From: Patescibacteria group bacterium
GTDB taxonomy: Bacteria; Patescibacteriota; Microgenomatia; UBA1400; MFAQ01
Assembly (NCBI GenBank): GCA_018819325.1
Contig: JAHJQJ010000029.1
Coordinates: 1-15,380 of the forward strand
Reading direction: 5' to 3'
Length of the DNA: 15,380 nt
The notes under the pieces were generated by a model. The model was not told the origin of the DNA. It did not search any database and saw only the letters and a program-made list of their open reading frames with translations. The stretch's first letter is position 1, and each line of letters begins with the position of its first letter. This document shows positions 1 through 7,812 of this stretch, one piece after another. The translations under genes were made by a program, and so were the position numbers.

Positions 1-190
1 CACTCTTGTTCCTCTTTCTCCTTACAAACATTCTTAAATTCTACCAACGGGACACCCAGTTTGCGAAAAAGCCTAGTTATTCAGGCACACTTTTAAGGAC
101 AAAGGCTTGTCTTTGAGAAAAGTGCGGAAGACAGGAAAGAATGAGAAAAATGAACAATAAAAGGATTTGGGGGAATATAGTTGAAATCAT
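1..190 (-). CDS. Unclear partial ORF at left edge, coupled to upstream GT2, with a frame change near position 80
   Basis: The ATG at 190-188 overlaps the TGA of the preceding GT2 gene in an ATGA arrangement, the coupling also seen at 987-990. It opens a 37-codon frame with a hydrophobic N-terminus (about residues 5-22, MISTIFPQILLLFIFLILSC) that ends at TAA 79-77. From about position 80 the -1 frame is open to the window edge and reads hydrophilic and Lys/Glu-rich (ITRLFRKLGVPLVEFKNV...). The change of frame can lie only between 83 and 77, because the second frame carries a TGA at 83-81. It could be a frameshifted membrane-anchored gene, two unrelated short frames, or a sequencing error. I do not recognise a family. 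Plus-strand frames are also open here, so coding is not certain. Confidence 0.3.
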
Positions 191-990
191 TTGCGAAGTA
201 TGAATTTTTGGTATTTTTGACCCAGCCAAAGAACGGAGTTTAAAAGGAAAGAACCTAGTTTGCCGTGATAAATTTGGGCTGATTTGGCTAAGGGAGACGA
301 TAGATGACTTTTGAAGTTTCCACTGGCTCCGTGGACATGGCGAACCTTGGCTTTGGAAAGATAGTAAATTGGTAATTTGGCTTTTTTGAGTCTCTTACAA
401 AACTCTACGTCTTCATAGTATAAGAAAAATCGTTCATCTAGCCCGCCAATTTTTTTTATTACCTTTGTAGGAATTAGGAATGCGGCCATAACGGCTATAT
501 CTACCTTGGCGATACTTTCTTTTGGTAGATACTTACCGAAGCAGTGTTTGCAACCTAAAAAGTAGTGTTTAAAGGCATTCCAGATTGTGGGGAATCTCAT
601 AACTGAGGGTTGGGCTTTGTTGTTGGGAAAGATTAATCTTGGAGCGACAGCACCTAGTGGTTTTGTTTCTAAAGCGAAATCATACAGATATTTAAGGCTG
701 TCCCCTACCAGGGTGGTATCTGGATTGATTAAATATATATATTCCCCACTAGCCTTTTTTAACCCTAGATTGACTGCTTTGGCAAAGCCTAGGTTTTCAC
801 CTGGTTCTAAAACGATTGGCTTAAGTGGATGGTTTTGGGCGATTTGGGCAGATTTGTCTTGACCGTAATTATCAATGACGATGATTTGTTTTTTAAGACC
901 ATCGTTAGATTTATTAATTGAATCAAGTAATGGACCTATGTGTTTTTCTGATTTGTAAGGAATGGTGATTATGGAGACGTCATACTTCAT
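187..990 (-). CDS. GT2 family glycosyltransferase, rhamnosyltransferase (WbbL)-like
   Basis: The 267-residue protein is a single-domain GT-A enzyme predicted to transfer a sugar from a nucleotide donor to a growing surface glycan on the cytoplasmic face. The motifs appear in family order: the N-terminal strand (residues 4-14), VIDN (38-41), ENLGFAKAVNLG (65-76), the donor and metal-binding NPDT in place of DXD (89-92), and the acceptor-side signature FFLYYEDVEFCKR (188-200). The NPDT and YxEDxEF pattern is typical of WbbL/rhamnosyltransferase-like GT2s, but the actual sugar cannot be read from sequence. The start overlaps the upstream GT2 stop (ATGA, 990-987), implying translational coupling. 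The mRNA before the ATG reads CCTCCT, which is the opposite of a ribosome-binding site. The C-terminal ~30 residues are basic and hydrophobic and could attach peripherally to the membrane. Confidence 0.9.
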   Translation of the reverse strand: MKYDVSIITIPYKSEKHIGPLLDSINKSNDGLKKQIIVIDNYGQDKSAQIAQNHPLKPIVLEPGENLGFAKAVNLGLKKASGEYIYLINPDTTLVGDSLKYLYDFALETKPLGAVAPRLIFPNNKAQPSVMRFPTIWNAFKHYFLGCKHCFGKYLPKESIAKVDIAVMAAFLIPTKVIKKIGGLDERFFLYYEDVEFCKRLKKAKLPIYYLSKAKVRHVHGASGNFKSHLSSPLAKSAQIYHGKLGSFLLNSVLWLGQKYQKFILRK

Positions 991-1862
991 AGGAGGTTGT
1001 TTACTATTTCTAACACCCGACTGTCTGAAAGTTTAGTATTTTTAATACGCCTTGCCCTTGGTAAACTTTTAATGGCCGCCCAGATAACCTTAAAAAAACC
1101 TGGGTGAGTAAGAGTGTAGGAAAACAAAAACCAAAGATGAGATAAGATGAATTTTGGATTACTAAAATTTTGCCAAATGAAGAGTAATTCGTTTCTTTGT
1201 TTAATTAAATTAAGCCAGTTTTGATTTAGTTTATTAAAGGATGATTGGTGCTGGTGAATTACCTTAGAATTTGGCTCCCAGATGATTTTGTAGCCTTGTT
1301 TCCAGGCTCGCCAACCTATGTCTATATCTTCCCAGTAGCCTGGTGAGTAGATTTCGTTTAGACCACCTAGTTTGTCCCAGATTGATTTTCTAAATATGGC
1401 ACTGCCTCCAGAGGCCCATGGTGTATATCGGGTTTTGCTTTTATCTTTTCCTTGGGTATATTGGAATTTTCCCTTACTCCAAGAAACTTTTGGCCAGGAA
1501 GAGTTTTTTTCGTTTAAGGTGACGGCAAAAATGTTTGGATCTTGAAAGTGTTTTATGGCTTTATCTAGATAGGGTTTGGTTGAATAGACGTCGTTATTTA
1601 ACAATAAGACAAGGTCTGCTTTGGAAGCTTTGAAACCCTTGTTAACCGATTTGGGGAAACCTAGGTTATTATTATTTTTTAAGTAAACTGAGTTTTTGAA
1701 GTTCTTAAACAGGTATTTTTTAGTATCATCTGAACCACCGTCGTCTACAACAATTATTTTATTTACTTGGGGGGACCATTTAATTACTTTAGGTAAGTTT
1801 TTTTCTAACAGGTACTTGGCATTATAGCTTGGGATGACTAGATTTAGGGAGAGTTTTTTCAT
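987..1862 (-). CDS. GT2 family glycosyltransferase
   Basis: The 291-residue protein is a GT2 enzyme of the GT-A fold, predicted to be cytosolic or membrane-associated and acting in surface glycan assembly. Visible motifs are NLVIPSYN (7-14), VVDDGGSDDT (38-47, nucleotide binding), NNLGFPKSVNKG (65-76), the DXD-equivalent LLNNDV (88-92), SGGSAIFRK (151-159) and the late acidic signature YWEDIDIGWRAWKQG (176-190, which includes the probable catalytic Asp/Glu). Around 200-270 an amphipathic, Trp/Phe-rich stretch (QNWLNLIKQRNELLFIWQNF) resembles the C-terminal membrane-contact segment common in this subfamily. It starts 12 bp after the YfhO-type gene stop and overlaps the next gene by 4 bp, so it is clearly part of one operon. 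The donor and acceptor are unknown. Confidence 0.9.
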   Translation of the reverse strand: MKKLSLNLVIPSYNAKYLLEKNLPKVIKWSPQVNKIIVVDDGGSDDTKKYLFKNFKNSVYLKNNNNLGFPKSVNKGFKASKADLVLLLNNDVYSTKPYLDKAIKHFQDPNIFAVTLNEKNSSWPKVSWSKGKFQYTQGKDKSKTRYTPWASGGSAIFRKSIWDKLGGLNEIYSPGYWEDIDIGWRAWKQGYKIIWEPNSKVIHQHQSSFNKLNQNWLNLIKQRNELLFIWQNFSNPKFILSHLWFLFSYTLTHPGFFKVIWAAIKSLPRARRIKNTKLSDSRVLEIVNNLL

Positions 1863-1874
1863 AGATAAATTATA

Positions 1875-4253
1875 TCAATCTTTGTTGGACCCTTGGAGAT
1901 AAAAATATATTAATAAAATGAGACAGATTGTTAAGGTAGCCAGAGTAATGATTAGTCCTATGTAAAAAGATTTTGGCTTAAATTGAAAAGAGACGATGTG
2001 GTTCCCCGCAGGTAGGTTGATGGCTCGATAAATACCTTGGGCTGTGAGAATGGGGGTTTTGTTTCCATCGATGGTTGCCTGCCAACCGGGGTATTCTGTA
2101 TCGGTTAAAACCATGATGGTTGGATCTGCTGTTTGAGTTTTGATATTAACTTGATTAAAAGAGTAGTCAATTATTTCAGCCGAGTCGTTGGGTGAAACTT
2201 TTAAGTTTGATGAACTTGGCTTAGAACTTAGGATTACCTTGTGTCGAAAGTCGTAATTGTTTTTAAGTTTAGCTTGGGCAATGAACTGATCCTGTACGAC
2301 TTGCCACGAGTCGTAAAGAATAACTCTTGGCATTACCGTTTTGTTTTCTAAAACAATGACTGTTTTGTCTTCAAAAACTGGGGTAAATTTGTCTTTAGGA
2401 ATTAGGTAATTAGATTCCTCACCAAAAGGTCTAAACTCACCTATCTTGGTTCTTTTAAGGGTGAGTAAGTATTTAACCCCAGCAAGATCCAGGAAAGGTG
2501 AAGAGTAACCGTTGAGATTTAGATAGCGAGTAAGATTGTTTATTTGAAAATCTTCTGGTTGAGAATTTTCTGACATGCCTGACGTATAAAGTCGATACCA
2601 AGTAGCATAGGGGAGATAAATAAGGGGGTCGTAACCCGAAGGAGAGTAGAGATTTGAGTAAGTCCAAGTATTTGATGGCATTAAAGGACCTTCTTCTTTA
2701 TCTAGGCGATAATATTTGTCATCAGCTTTAATAAACTTGGTAATTGGCGTGTCTAAGTTTGAAAGTCTAGTGGGACTAAAGGGGGTAAATTTAGAAAATG
2801 CTCGGAAAAGATCAAGTGTGATTAATATTAGAATTAGGTTTAAAAATAGTTTTTTGTTTTTGACAAGCCTGGTGAGTAATAACAAGGTGGTAATTAAGGC
2901 TAAGGGCAGTATGCTGTTTCTAAGAGCGACAGTAGTATTGTTGGCGGTGTGTAGAGTGGTTATTGGAAGGCAAATAGCAACTCCTATTAATAAGCTTACT
3001 AGTAGTAGAAAGGCAAATTTAGTATATTTTTTAGGTTGAAAAGGATGATTAAGAGAGATGGCTGTTAAGACGGCGGCGGCAAAACCAGTAATAAAAAACC
3101 AACGGGAGGCATAACCGGTGGAAATACCAGGAAGATTAAACCTGTAAACCAGGGCGCTTAAAGGATTGTTGAAAGCTAAAACCAAAGAAAGAAAAAACAG
3201 AAATAGAAAAAATTTATGTTGGAAACTTTTGTTTTTTATAATAATTGAGGTTAAAACTAATGCTAAGGCGATGATGCTGAAATAACCATGGGTTTCTTGA
3301 TACTGCAAAAATCCCCAGAAATTTTGAGTGGAGGGGTTACCAAAAAAATCAGGAGCCAAAAGAGTAATAAGATTCTGAACTGGAAGCAAGCCAAATTTGT
3401 GCTCAGAAATATTATGGTCAAATTGACGAATAGAGTTACTAACAAATTCCATAGTGGGTAGCAACTGAACAGCCCCGATAAGACCTGAAAGAGTTAGAAA
3501 AATAGCACCCCAGGTGAATTTACGTTTTTTATTCTTGTTTGGTGTTAAAAATAATCTGGCGAAAAAATAGCTAATAACGACCAAGCTGACATATAATGCG
3601 GGCTGGAAAGAACCGCCGGTGGCGGTTAAAAAAAATAATAGTGAAGTATAAATGAGGTACGTTGGTTTGTTTGTTTTAAAGAATTTTTCGATTAAATAAA
3701 GTTGAAGTGGTAGCCAGAGAAATACCTGGCCGGCGGTTCCGTATTCAAGAAATGTGGTCATAAACCCTGAAAATGCGAAGACGATACCACCAACTAGACT
3801 TGGTATTGTTTTTATCTTTATTTGTTTTAAAAATAAAAACATAAACCAGATTGACAAAAATGGCTGGAGTACAATCATTAGTGTCCACCCCCATACATTG
3901 CCAAAAATTATCATTAATATGTTTAGTGGATACAAAGCTGCTGATTGCCAATTGGCGAGTAAAGGAGTGCCGGAGAACGAGTAAGGGTTCCAAAGGGGAA
4001 ATTGATTATTTTTGAAGGCTTCAATAACTAAAAGTCTCCAGGGATAGAGTTGAGAAAAAACGTCGGTAACGGAAATATTTTTTACTGGTACACCCACGAC
4101 GTAACCATACTTAAAATCAAGCCAGGGGAAGTATGCTCCGACAAGACCATCAAACGGAATCGGAACCGATCCACGAAAAATTGGCCAAAAAAATACTAAA
4201 ACAATTATTATTATGAGGATAATAACTAAGTTTTTTTTAATTATTGAAGACAT
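1875..4253 (-). CDS. YfhO-family polytopic membrane protein (GT-C-like)
   Basis: The 792-residue integral membrane protein resembles the bacterial YfhO family, thought to act as GT-C-type glycosyltransferases using polyprenyl-phosphate sugars outside the membrane. The layout is: one N-terminal TM helix (about 8-27); an extracytoplasmic acidic loop PFDGLVGAYFPW (33-44) followed by NPYSFSGTPLLANWQSA and LYPLNI, both family hallmarks; roughly a dozen hydrophobic helices to about residue 490; a soluble domain; a C-terminal beta-rich segment with the diagnostic DTEYPGWQATIDG and LPAGNHIVSFQF; and a last TM helix (about 766-788). Length is normal for the family. It starts 7 bp after the GT4 stop, with no Shine-Dalgarno motif. 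The family assignment is strong; the sugar and acceptor are unknown. Confidence 0.9.
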   Translation of the reverse strand: MSSIIKKNLVIILIIIIVLVFFWPIFRGSVPIPFDGLVGAYFPWLDFKYGYVVGVPVKNISVTDVFSQLYPWRLLVIEAFKNNQFPLWNPYSFSGTPLLANWQSAALYPLNILMIIFGNVWGWTLMIVLQPFLSIWFMFLFLKQIKIKTIPSLVGGIVFAFSGFMTTFLEYGTAGQVFLWLPLQLYLIEKFFKTNKPTYLIYTSLLFFLTATGGSFQPALYVSLVVISYFFARLFLTPNKNKKRKFTWGAIFLTLSGLIGAVQLLPTMEFVSNSIRQFDHNISEHKFGLLPVQNLITLLAPDFFGNPSTQNFWGFLQYQETHGYFSIIALALVLTSIIIKNKSFQHKFFLFLFFLSLVLAFNNPLSALVYRFNLPGISTGYASRWFFITGFAAAVLTAISLNHPFQPKKYTKFAFLLLVSLLIGVAICLPITTLHTANNTTVALRNSILPLALITTLLLLTRLVKNKKLFLNLILILITLDLFRAFSKFTPFSPTRLSNLDTPITKFIKADDKYYRLDKEEGPLMPSNTWTYSNLYSPSGYDPLIYLPYATWYRLYTSGMSENSQPEDFQINNLTRYLNLNGYSSPFLDLAGVKYLLTLKRTKIGEFRPFGEESNYLIPKDKFTPVFEDKTVIVLENKTVMPRVILYDSWQVVQDQFIAQAKLKNNYDFRHKVILSSKPSSSNLKVSPNDSAEIIDYSFNQVNIKTQTADPTIMVLTDTEYPGWQATIDGNKTPILTAQGIYRAINLPAGNHIVSFQFKPKSFYIGLIITLATLTICLILLIYFYLQGSNKD

Positions 4254-4260
4254 TTATAAG

Positions 4261-5331
4261 TTAGATTATTTGTTTTAGGCCGTTTTCGAAAGTTTTTAAA
4301 CCGAAGTCTTTTGACCTTTTGATGGCTTTGTTAGCTGTTCGTTTAATTAAACTGGGCGATTTAATTAATTGAAGTGTGTGGCTAACCAGTTCTGGTATTA
4401 TATTCCAAAGGAAACCTGTGCCGGAAGTGACAATTTCTTTTTGACCGCCCTTATTACAAACAGTAGGAACGCAACCTGCAGACATGGCTTCTACCGTTGT
4501 CATACCAAAATGTTCTACTTTGTCTGGGTTCTTTTGTTCATCTATTTCAAACCCAGCTGCGTGCCAAAAAATTTTGGCTTTGGCATATAGAGATTGTAAG
4601 GTTTTAAAGTTTGGATTCACTATGAACTCAACGTTTAGTTTTTGAGCTTTTGCTTTTAGATTTTTTAGTAGACTTTTATTGCCTACTAAACCACCTACTA
4701 AAACTAATTTATATTTAGATTGGATATTTTTAGGTAAACTGGCGAATGCACTTATTAAAACGTCTTGACGCTTGGGATGAGATGGAGAGTCAAAACGCCC
4801 AACTGAAAGAATAATGTTTTCTTTAATTTTGGATGGTTTAAAACTGTCTGTATCTATGGGTGGGTAGATAACCACTCCTTTATTTTTGGGTAAATATTTT
4901 TGCCAGTAACTTTGAGTGAAAGCTGAATTGTAAATGATTTTATTGATTTTGAGTAACTTTAATTTATCTACAAAATTTATATTTGCTGATTTGGAAAAAG
5001 GCATTTGCAAGTGGAGGAGATTTTTTTGACCAAAAAGCAAAGGAATACTACCGTCGGAGAGGAAGAATATTAGATCGTATTTTCTAGTTAGATTAACTTT
5101 TTTTAGAAGTTGGCCTTGAGAGCTAAGTAAATTGAAGGCTACTGGGTCAACGCCAATGCTTTTAAGATTTATTCCAAAACGAGTAGTAGCTTTTGACAGT
5201 ATATTTTTATCTTTCCAAGCAACGTTAACCTTAAAGCCTGAATGTAAAAGAATTTGAGCAACGGAGAAAACATATCTCTCTCCGCCACCCAGAGTATCTA
5301 GATATGGATCAAATATTAAGGCTTTTTTCAT
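4261..5331 (-). CDS. GT4 family glycosyltransferase (group 1, ALG11-like)
   Basis: The 356-residue GT-B enzyme is predicted to transfer a sugar, plausibly mannose, from a nucleotide donor to a lipid-linked glycan. The N-terminal domain opens with FDPYLDTLGGGERY (7-20), the glycine-rich acceptor loop. The C-terminal donor-binding domain shows SVGRFDSPSHPKRQD (176-190), LVGG (211-214), and the EX7E motif E273-HFGMTTV-E281 followed by AMSAGCVPTVCNKGGQKEIV. The FDP-GGGERY start and the HPKRQD segment recall eukaryotic ALG11 and its bacterial relatives; substrate specificity is inference. Its first 23 bp overlap the 3' end of the WaaE-like gene, so the two are probably translated in tandem. No Shine-Dalgarno motif precedes the ATG. 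Confidence 0.9.
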   Translation of the reverse strand: MKKALIFDPYLDTLGGGERYVFSVAQILLHSGFKVNVAWKDKNILSKATTRFGINLKSIGVDPVAFNLLSSQGQLLKKVNLTRKYDLIFFLSDGSIPLLFGQKNLLHLQMPFSKSANINFVDKLKLLKINKIIYNSAFTQSYWQKYLPKNKGVVIYPPIDTDSFKPSKIKENIILSVGRFDSPSHPKRQDVLISAFASLPKNIQSKYKLVLVGGLVGNKSLLKNLKAKAQKLNVEFIVNPNFKTLQSLYAKAKIFWHAAGFEIDEQKNPDKVEHFGMTTVEAMSAGCVPTVCNKGGQKEIVTSGTGFLWNIIPELVSHTLQLIKSPSLIKRTANKAIKRSKDFGLKTFENGLKQII

Positions 5332-6136
5332 TAGGATTTTTTAGTTCTTTTAGTACTTGTTTGTCTATGTTTTGATAAGCTTGTTTTAAACTTGGTTTTC
5401 TTTGTAACTGCCAAAGTTGAACGTAGGTTAGGAACCTGGAAAATGATTGGTAAATTGATTCTATGGTGCCTTCTACACCGTCTTTCCAAAGTCCTTGTTT
5501 AAAAAACCTTGTGAAAAATTCTGTGAAGATAATTCTAAATAATCGCCAGCCCTTGATTGGGGGGTGATTGGCTTTTAGGAGTAGCTCTGCTTCTATTCTT
5601 GACCAGTTTAAGGTATTTAAAACCTTTTCGTTTATGTTTTTGTGGGATAGGTGAATCATTTGGTGGCGTAGGTCCCCTATTGTGCCTTTGATTTGGGGTT
5701 GTTCGTGAAGCTTGCCTTGCCAACGAATTAGGCTAGATTTTTTGATTAAGCGTAAAACTCTTGAATCTGGCCAGTGATCGAGGTGTTTGCCTAAAAATAC
5801 CTCGAAACGAGAGATTGTATAGGCATCGTGCAATGGTTCATTTACGGTAGCTTGGATTTCTTGGGCTAGATTTTTAGGGATACGCTCGTCTGAGTCGAGA
5901 TATAAAAGCCAGTCTCCTGTGGCTGCTTTGGCGCCTTCGTTTCTCCAACGGGCGAAATTTTGGGTAGAGGAGGTTTTGACAACCTTGGTCACAAATGGCT
6001 TAGAGACTTCTATAGTTTTGTCTGTTGAACCCGTATCTACTAAGATTATTTCATTGGCGAAATGAACGGATTTTAAGGCAGGAATGATTTCATTCTCTAC
6101 ATTTTTACTTAAAACTATTACAGAAAGCGTGGCCAT
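5309..6136 (-). CDS. GT2 family glycosyltransferase, WaaE/KdtX-like
   Basis: The 275-residue GT2 enzyme belongs to the WaaE (LPS core beta-1,4-glucosyltransferase-like) group. Motifs: LSVIVLSKN (4-12), ILVDTGSTDKT (31-41), FARWRNEGAKAATGDWLLYLDSDERIP (61-87; DSD is the metal site and DERIP the group hallmark), then SRVLRLIKKSSLIRWQGKLHEQP (about 125-147), the usual acceptor segment. The C-terminal ~90 residues form the amphipathic helical tail seen in this group (RLFRIIFTEFFTRFFKQG...). It is a paralogue of the gene at 10507-11421, sharing VD-x(3-4)-S/E-D-K-T, DSDERIP/DADERIP and the W-Q-x-K-L/I-H core. It is the first gene after the repeat-filled gap and overlaps the GT4 gene by 23 bp. A TAAAAT lies about 7 bp before its ATG, but no matching -35 is visible. 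Confidence 0.9.
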   Translation of the reverse strand: MATLSVIVLSKNVENEIIPALKSVHFANEIILVDTGSTDKTIEVSKPFVTKVVKTSSTQNFARWRNEGAKAATGDWLLYLDSDERIPKNLAQEIQATVNEPLHDAYTISRFEVFLGKHLDHWPDSRVLRLIKKSSLIRWQGKLHEQPQIKGTIGDLRHQMIHLSHKNINEKVLNTLNWSRIEAELLLKANHPPIKGWRLFRIIFTEFFTRFFKQGLWKDGVEGTIESIYQSFSRFLTYVQLWQLQRKPSLKQAYQNIDKQVLKELKNPNEKSLNI

Positions 6137-6300
6137 GTGTTTATTTTACTGTAATTTGATTCTGGATGCGTTCGAAGACTCACTTACCAGAATGACGACC
6201 CTTACTGTAATTTGATTCTGGATGCGTTCGAAGACTCACTTACCAGAATGACGACCCTAAATGTCATTCTGGGGACGAATTCTGATGAGGACTCCAGAAT
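6137..6300. other. Intergenic gap filled by hairpin repeats, no gene
   Basis: This 164-bp gap, the largest intergenic stretch inside the glycan operon, contains three units of one hairpin repeat family (described separately) and almost nothing else. The only non-repeat sequence is about 10 bp before the ATG at 6136 and a short AT link near 6258-6262. I see no good promoter: TAAAAT occurs near 6142-6147 on the minus strand without a -35. I also see no poly-U tract after any of the hairpins, so they do not look like classical terminators. Confidence 0.8.
6146..6257. repeat. Perfect 56-bp tandem direct repeat, two copies
   Basis: Positions 6146-6201 and 6202-6257 are identical 56-bp units, both beginning TTACTGTAATTTGATTCTGG and both ending CCAGAATGACGACCC. 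Each unit carries an inverted pair, ATTCTGG and CCAGAAT, 22 bp apart, so each can fold as a hairpin. The absence of a single mismatch means the duplication is recent or kept homogeneous. The ATTCTGG...CCAGAATGAC end structure resembles REP/BIME-type interspersed palindromes of many bacteria; that family link is inference. Confidence 0.9.
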
Positions 6301-6301
6301 C
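6263..6301 (-). repeat. Inverted, diverged third unit of the same hairpin repeat
   Basis: GTCATTCTGG (6263-6272) and TCCAGAATC (6293-6301) are exact reverse complements of CCAGAATGAC and GATTCTGGA at the ends of the tandem units, and the spacer between them is 20 bp in both orientations. The spacer itself is not conserved. This is therefore the same element class in the opposite orientation, with ends preserved and centre diverged. Its outer base (6301) is the last G of the TAG stop of the next gene upstream, so the element exactly abuts that reading frame. Confidence 0.8.
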
Positions 6302-7812
6302 TATCGATTAAGGCTGGAGTGAAGGTTTATATAAAGGTCGTGGGTGGAAAAGGTTTTTATTGAGGGGCCGAAGTTTTTGACTGTTTCTTTTTGCCATGAT
6401 TCTAAGTTGATTGGTCGATCTTCGTCTGGTTCGTAGACTGCAAAAAAGTATTGAGAAGTTTTTAAATCATTGGGGGAGAAACCAGTGGTTTGTTCTGGAA
6501 GATAACCGTATTTGGGTTCTGCGTAGTAGTAAAGCATATAGTCCCAGACCTCTTCTTGAAAATATGGAATTGTATAAAACCAAACGGAAAACTGCTCTCC
6601 GTTGGCCTGGTGGTACATAAAGTCGATGATGTTTTTTCTGTCTTGCAAGGTAATTATGTTGGCGTTACCGATTGGAATAAGAGCGTTGTTGGGCTTATAA
6701 ACATTGGGTAGTTGACTAAGATTTAGACACAAAATTAAAATTAGTAATGGATAGGTTAAACCGGATAAAGATTGTAGGCCATAAATTGAAATTGCCAGGG
6801 AGAGTGGTAGAAGCGAGATCAGGAAAAAACCAATGGCACCGCGCTGAAAGAACGAAAGACAAATAAAAGGAATGAGGAGAAAAGCATAGATAAAATTGTG
6901 GTTTTTTAGTTGCTTGACTTTATATAAACCAAAAACAAATAAGATGCTAGAGATGTAGATATATGGGTAGGAAATTATTTTGTTTATTTCTGTGAATAAA
7001 ATACCAAGGTTTGCAATGAAGACGCTGGGGTTCAACCCCAGACCGTGGCCGGACTTGCCAGAAAAATTAAGAACAGCTTGAGTGATGACAAAGTTGTGAC
7101 GAAGCTCAAAAGCTATAAGGGGTAGAGCAGGTAACAAGAAACCAGTTAAGATAAGGGTGAAAGTTTTAAGGCTAAATTTAGAGCGGAAAAACCAGAATAT
7201 AAATGGTAATAGAAAAACGCCAATGGCGGCGTCCATTTGGGTGATGATACCGACGGTGAGTGAGGTTGTGAACACCAACCAAAGGTTCGGAACTATCCTA
7301 CAGTCGCTTTGCTCCTTGCGGACCGCTGAAAGTTCCGAACCTTCTTGCCTGGTGAGAAGAAAAAGAAGGAGGTTGGTAAGGGGAAGAATCGGAGTAACGT
7401 TGACTAGCCAGCGAGAAAGGCCAATGCCACCATAGGAAACTGAATAGATTAACAGAGTCAAAAGAGCAGTTTTTTGATTGAAAAGTTTTTTGATGGCTAA
7501 ATATAGGAAAGGTAAAGATAATACTTCTAGGGTAATTTGAAATAGACTGGCAACTGCCGGATCGCCGCCGGACAAGGCGTAGGCTGGTATCATTAGCCAG
7601 AAATAAATTGGGGCGTGAGTTAAGCCATCGACGTCGCTTAGGGGGTCTAAAAGGGATAATTTTCCTTCATGCCAGATGTTCCAGATTGATAGAGAGTGTA
7701 AGCCTTGGTCACGGTGAAACAAAAGATCGGTAGACAGATGATGGGTTCGCAAACAAAAGGCCAAGAGCATTAATAGAAGAATGGCGGAAAGGAGGTTTCT
7801 TTTATTCTTCAT
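6301..7812 (-). CDS. GT-C membrane glycosyltransferase, PMT/ArnT (GT39/GT83)-like
   Basis: The 503-residue polytopic protein is predicted to move a sugar from a polyprenyl-phosphate carrier to an extracytoplasmic acceptor. The N-terminal positive-inside TM helix (about 5-22) is followed by an external loop with FHRDQG, whose Asp sits where PMT/ArnT enzymes have their catalytic acid, and then by GLTHAPIYFWLMIPAYAL. About ten more hydrophobic segments run to residue ~375. The C-terminal ~115 residues are soluble (QDRKNIIDFMYHQ...). I chose the ATG at 7812 because it overlaps the upstream stop by 11 bp and places the TM helix at the N-terminus; an in-frame ATG at 7863 would add 17 residues. A palindromic element is inserted in frame at about residues 157-177, between hydrophobic segments. 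The stop is TAG and touches a hairpin repeat. Confidence 0.85.
   Translation of the reverse strand: MKNKRNLLSAILLLMLLAFCLRTHHLSTDLLFHRDQGLHSLSIWNIWHEGKLSLLDPLSDVDGLTHAPIYFWLMIPAYALSGGDPAVASLFQITLEVLSLPFLYLAIKKLFNQKTALLTLLIYSVSYGGIGLSRWLVNVTPILPLTNLLLFLLTRQEGSELSAVRKEQSDCRIVPNLWLVFTTSLTVGIITQMDAAIGVFLLPFIFWFFRSKFSLKTFTLILTGFLLPALPLIAFELRHNFVITQAVLNFSGKSGHGLGLNPSVFIANLGILFTEINKIISYPYIYISSILFVFGLYKVKQLKNHNFIYAFLLIPFICLSFFQRGAIGFFLISLLPLSLAISIYGLQSLSGLTYPLLILILCLNLSQLPNVYKPNNALIPIGNANIITLQDRKNIIDFMYHQANGEQFSVWFYTIPYFQEEVWDYMLYYYAEPKYGYLPEQTTGFSPNDLKTSQYFFAVYEPDEDRPINLESWQKETVKNFGPSIKTFSTHDLYINLHSSLNR
7282..7343. repeat. Palindromic element inserted in frame in the GT-C gene
   Basis: AAGGTTCGGAACT (7282-7294) and AGTTCCGAACCTT (7331-7343) form a perfect 13-bp inverted repeat around a 36-bp centre that contains ACAGTCGCT (7299-7307). 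The element is more GC-rich than the AT-rich membrane gene around it. It encodes about 20 strongly polar residues (EGSELSAVRKEQSDCRIVPN) between hydrophobic helices, without disturbing the frame. It shares ACAGTCGCT and the Ser-Asp-Cys codon phase with the element at 13674-13729. Confidence 0.75.

Noticed and set aside
587..862. Plus-strand ORF opposite the GT2 gene
   Set aside because: It is antisense to conserved GT2 motifs, has no family resemblance and no start signal. The same holds for the plus-strand frames at 2716-3039, 6411-6711, 7157-7435, 13593-13859 and 13834-14046.
991..997. AGGAGGT on the plus strand, a perfect Shine-Dalgarno sequence
   Set aside because: No plausible plus-strand start codon or coding frame follows; it is antisense to the 3' end of a GT2 gene.
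6146..6257. CRISPR array
   Set aside because: There are only two units, directly abutting with no spacers, and no cas genes.
6192..6303. Readthrough of the TAG at 6303-6301, since the frame stays open for about 37 codons through the repeats
   Set aside because: The encoded sequence is just hairpin-repeat DNA that happens to lack stops in this frame; together with the UAG at 9254 it does not make a case for amber recoding.
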